Origin: Methanosarcinales archaeon
Lineage (GTDB): Archaea; Halobacteriota; Syntropharchaeia; Alkanophagales; Methanospirareceae
Direction: 5' to 3'
Assembly (NCBI GenBank): GCA_025464585.1
Contig: JAODGL010000048.1
Coordinates: 1-24,135, forward strand
Length of the DNA stretch: 24,135 nucleotides
The first letter of the stretch is position 1. Each line of letters starts with the position of its first letter. The notes beneath the pieces are model-generated. The model saw only the letters and a program-made list of their open reading frames with translations. It was not told the DNA's origin and made no database searches. The translations under genes were made by a program, and so were the position numbers. Positions 21,562 to 24,135 of this stretch are shown one piece after another.

Positions 21562-23775
21562 TTGAAAAAAGCTTCTCCCTGCTTATTGATATTAGACGAA
21601 ACATTGGAATATGTTGTCAAAGCGAGAGGGGTCGTTTGGAGAAAAGATGATTTGGTCAGTCAAACCAATTTAGGCGGACAAACAATGGCTTTCATGCAGG
21701 AATTAAGCGGTGCAGTCGCTGCGTTGTCCGAGGATGAAGAGCATAGTGCGGTTCTTGTAGTAACCCTGCCATCGAGCCATCTTGAAAGATACGATGAAAA
21801 CGCCGAAAAAGATTATCAAACATTGAAAAAGATAACAGCCCGAATAGAACTAAAGCATTCTCCAGTTGAAGGGCTTGAAATCTACGAAATAATAAGAAGA
21901 CGATTATTTGATGAGATTAAAGATGTAGACAGCATAAAGGAAGTATCATACGAGTTCTCTAAAATGTTTAAGGAATTGGCAGATTCAATACCAAAAGAAT
22001 TTAGGGATTCTAAATATACTGAGAAAATCGAGAAAGCATATCCTTTCCATCCAGAGCTTATAGACGTATTTCATGAAAAATGGGGCTCATTACCAGGTTT
22101 TCAGAGAACAAGAGGTGTGCTACGATTATTTGCATTAATAATCTCTAATCTCTACAGAAAGAACGACCCCAATCCTATCATAATGCCAGGAAATATTGAT
22201 CTGAGTAATAGACTCGTGCAGGACGAGCTTTTAGCATATCTTGAAGAGGGTTTTTCAAGTGTTATCGATTCTGACATCGCAGGACCTAATGCAAAATGTA
22301 CGCTGATTGACAGGCAACTTCCAAGCGAATTTGAGAAGCATCAGATCGCTACAAGAATAGCAACTACAATTTTTATCCATTCCGTGGGTAGCGGAGGAAC
22401 ATTAGGCATCTCCAAAAATAGAATTAGGGCAACAACGATGACCCCAGATTTGAGTTCGCCAATAATAAACGAGGCATTGGAACTAATGAGGAGCTCTATT
22501 ACCGGCTTATGGTACTTATATTCAGATGAAAAGGGTGAAAACTTCTTTTTCAAGAAGGAACCCGGATTAAGTAGAATAATAACAGAAAAGAAAGAAGGAT
22601 TAGAAGATGAAGACGTTCTTAGTTTTGTTCATCAAAGTATTGCTGATATAGCTGGAAGCGGAAATGTATATATTGCACCAGAGAACCCCTCTAAAATCCC
22701 TGATACGGACACCATAAAATATATCTTTGTATCAACTAACCACCCATATGGTGATGTGGATAAAGAAGATGCAGAGAAATTTTGCAAAAGAATGTTGGAC
22801 GAATATCTGCCAACCACACCCCGTCGCAGAAAAAACACCATGATTTTCATATTACCAGATGCACAAAAAGTCGGCGGGATTTTATCTATGGGTCGGGAAT
22901 TTCTGGCATTAAAAGAAATAGATAAAAGTCCGGAAATCAAGGAAAATCTCTCCGAGACCCAGAAGAAAGACCTGCAAAGCAAGTTAAAAGATGCCAAATC
23001 AAAATTTTTAAATGAACTTCTATTAGCATACAGCTATGTATTAATTCCGTCAAAGGATGGTTTTGAAGAATACCCATTAGGATTAAACATATTGAGGGTG
23101 AAGGGAAATATTAAGGAATTTGTTGAGAAGTATCTTAAGGAAAATGAGGTGTTATTAGAGGATATTGAACCATCAATTTTGATGTCAAGAGTATGGACTG
23201 AGGATAAGAACAATGTCTCAACTAACGATGTGTATGAATCCTTCTTGAGATACACCTCATTAGAAATGGTTGCAAGTAAGGATGTGATAAAGAGGTCATT
23301 GGCGAAAGGTATCTCAACAGGTGTTTTTGGATATGGGTTAGCAGATTATCCTGAGCAATTGAAGGAAATAAGATATAAGCAAAGCACAAAACCAGATGAT
23401 ATAGAGTTAAGTGATACGGCATGGTTGATAAAACCGGAAATAGCCCAAAAGATTGCACATAAAGTAGAATATGAAGGATATGAACCACCAGTAAAGCCAC
23501 TGTTTATTAAAGAAGGAATAAAACCAGAATATGAAGTAGGAAAAACCACAGAAGAAGCTCCCCGGAAGAAAGTTAGAATTGAAATAGACGCATCTAATGT
23601 AAGAATCGTAGATGTTTACAAAGGGGTTATAAAACCATTAAAGGAGGAGGCCGATAGTGTATCCGTGAGGATTAATATTGTGGCAGAAGGGAAACTAAGC
23701 GATCAATTGCTTAAAATGAAAGTAAAAGAAACACTTCAACAACTAAATTCGGAGTATACATTTGAGGAAGAATAA
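21562..23775 (+). pseudogene. DUF499 family ATPase, N-terminally truncated
   Basis: 737 codons are open from a TTG at 21562. An in-frame TAA lies 36 nt upstream, and there is no ATG or Shine-Dalgarno. The first residues, ASPCLLILDETLEYVVKARG, look like the Walker B strand of DUF499 ATPases, so the Walker A (P-loop) region of roughly 200-300 residues is missing. The rest includes AFMQELSGAVAAL, the sensor-like AVLVVTLPSSHLERY, KAYPFHPELIDVFHEKWGSL and GFQRTRGVLRLFALIISNLY, then the long C-terminal region. DUF499 proteins occur in phage-defence islands with DUF1156 methylases and helicases. The long intact frame suggests a recent truncation. It could be a relic or a separately expressed fragment. 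Confidence 0.75.
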
Positions 23776-23837
23776 ATTAAGAATTCGGCGGTCTCCTGTA
23801 AAGAGGGAGTAAATAATTGCCCCTTCCTTCATGACTC

Positions 23838-23980
23838 TGCGGAAGCCTTTTGCTCCCTTGCCTTCGCTTCGCTCAGGTCACTTAACAGCGGATAAAAGGG
23901 AAATCAAAGATTTCCCCAAATTGCCTTCGGCAACTTCTTTTATCCGCCAACCGTTAAGTGAAATCGGGCTCCGCGGTGGC
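23838..23980. repeat. Multi-hairpin inverted-repeat element
   Basis: The core is CACTTAAC (23879-23886) pairing with GTTAAGTG (23953-23960), then GCGGATAAAAG (23888-23898) with CTTTTATCCGC (23937-23947). Inside lie two smaller hairpins: GGAAATC-AAA-GATTTCC (23899-23915) and TTGCC-TTC-GGCAA (23921-23933). An outer imperfect pairing, TGCGGAAGCC with GGCTCCGCG, extends it to about 23838-23977. The branched fold could be a structured RNA, a miniature mobile element or a recombination site. No protein-coding reading is convincing here. Confidence 0.65.
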
Positions 23981-24015
23981 TGGAAAAGAAAGTATTTAAA
24001 AAATGGAGGTATATT

Positions 24016-24135
24016 ATGAATATGAATGAAAAACAAACAAGAAATAAACTCTGGATGAATGGATTTTTAGGATTCTTAGGATTCCTTGGCTTCCAAGCGT
24101 TTAGTTTGCATAATCCATGGTACCTGTTTTACTTT
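24016..24135 (+). CDS. Small membrane protein, DUF3796-like, partial (runs off the end)
   Basis: The visible 40 residues include KLWMNGFLGFLGFLGFQAFS and NPWYLFYF, then the window ends. The repeated GFLGFLGF turn-rich helix followed by PW.LFYF resembles DUF3796 small membrane proteins, whose function is not known to me. A strong Shine-Dalgarno GGAGGT (24005-24010) lies 5 nt before ATG 24016. This is stronger than at most other genes here, which look leaderless or nearly so, and may point to acquisition by transfer. It lies just after the multi-hairpin element. Confidence 0.6.
   Translation, partial: MNMNEKQTRNKLWMNGFLGFLGFLGFQAFSLHNPWYLFYF

Noticed and set aside
1..24135. CRISPR array to accompany the cas3 fragment
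   Set aside because: I saw no regularly spaced direct repeats anywhere in the window.

Overview
The window comes from a euryarchaeon with tetrahydromethanopterin/F420-based C1 metabolism, i.e. a methanogen, methane or alkane oxidiser, or Archaeoglobus-like organism. The evidence is formyltransferase Ftr and the F420 enzyme CofC, together with archaeal hallmarks: deoxyhypusine synthase, proteasome-activating nucleotidase (PAN), RNA polymerase subunit D, Cbf5, archaeal CCA-adding enzyme, 7S/SRP RNA and TATA-box promoters with near-leaderless starts. An ANME-1/Syntrophoarchaeum-like host is possible, but that is a guess and cannot be proven from this sequence.

Layout. (1) Positions 1-1701 are a graveyard of truncated genes: the C-terminus of a helicase-like defence protein, a piece of a glycosyltransferase, a frameshifted piece of Cas3, the N-terminus of a group II intron reverse transcriptase, and a YkgJ-type cysteine-cluster protein cut off after its CxxCxxCC motif. 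(2) 1732-4866, minus strand: a K+-independent H+-pyrophosphatase and deoxyhypusine synthase. (3) 4895-6287, plus strand: tRNA-Pro(GGG) and PAN. (4) 6288-7066: an intergenic stretch with two minus-strand relics, one resembling the C-terminus of CO dehydrogenase CooS and one a membrane protein with a carboxypeptidase-regulatory-like domain. (5) 12058 down to 7067, minus strand: cbf5, an intron-containing tRNA-Ser(GGA), rps13, rps4, rps11, rpoD (rpo3), cofC and ftr. This is an information-processing operon followed directly by C1/F420 genes. (6) 12138-15083: two divergent TrkH-type K+ transporter subunits. (7) 15182-15500, minus strand: the SRP RNA, diverging from an MTA/MTI phosphorylase gene. 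(8) 18677 down to 16279, minus strand: a HepT-MntA toxin-antitoxin pair, a cobalamin adenosyltransferase and a Vms1/VLRF1-type peptidyl-tRNA hydrolase. (9) 18739-21528, plus strand: CCA-adding enzyme and two tandem DUF116 proteins. (10) 21562-24135: a DUF499 ATPase missing its N-terminus and Walker A, a multi-hairpin DNA element, and the start of a small membrane protein.

The core (about 1.7-21.5 kb) is ordinary archaeal housekeeping, with themes of translation (tRNAs, ribosomal proteins, CCA addition, hypusine, SRP, peptidyl-tRNA release) and energy/cofactor metabolism. It is bounded on both sides by broken defence or mobile genes, which suggests repeated insertion and deletion at its edges. 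I did not find an intact, clearly new system. The most interesting leads are the mosaic left edge, the truncated DUF499 gene with the hairpin element beside it, the intron-bearing tRNA-Ser heading the S13 operon, and the HepT-MntA/CobO/VLRF1 cluster.
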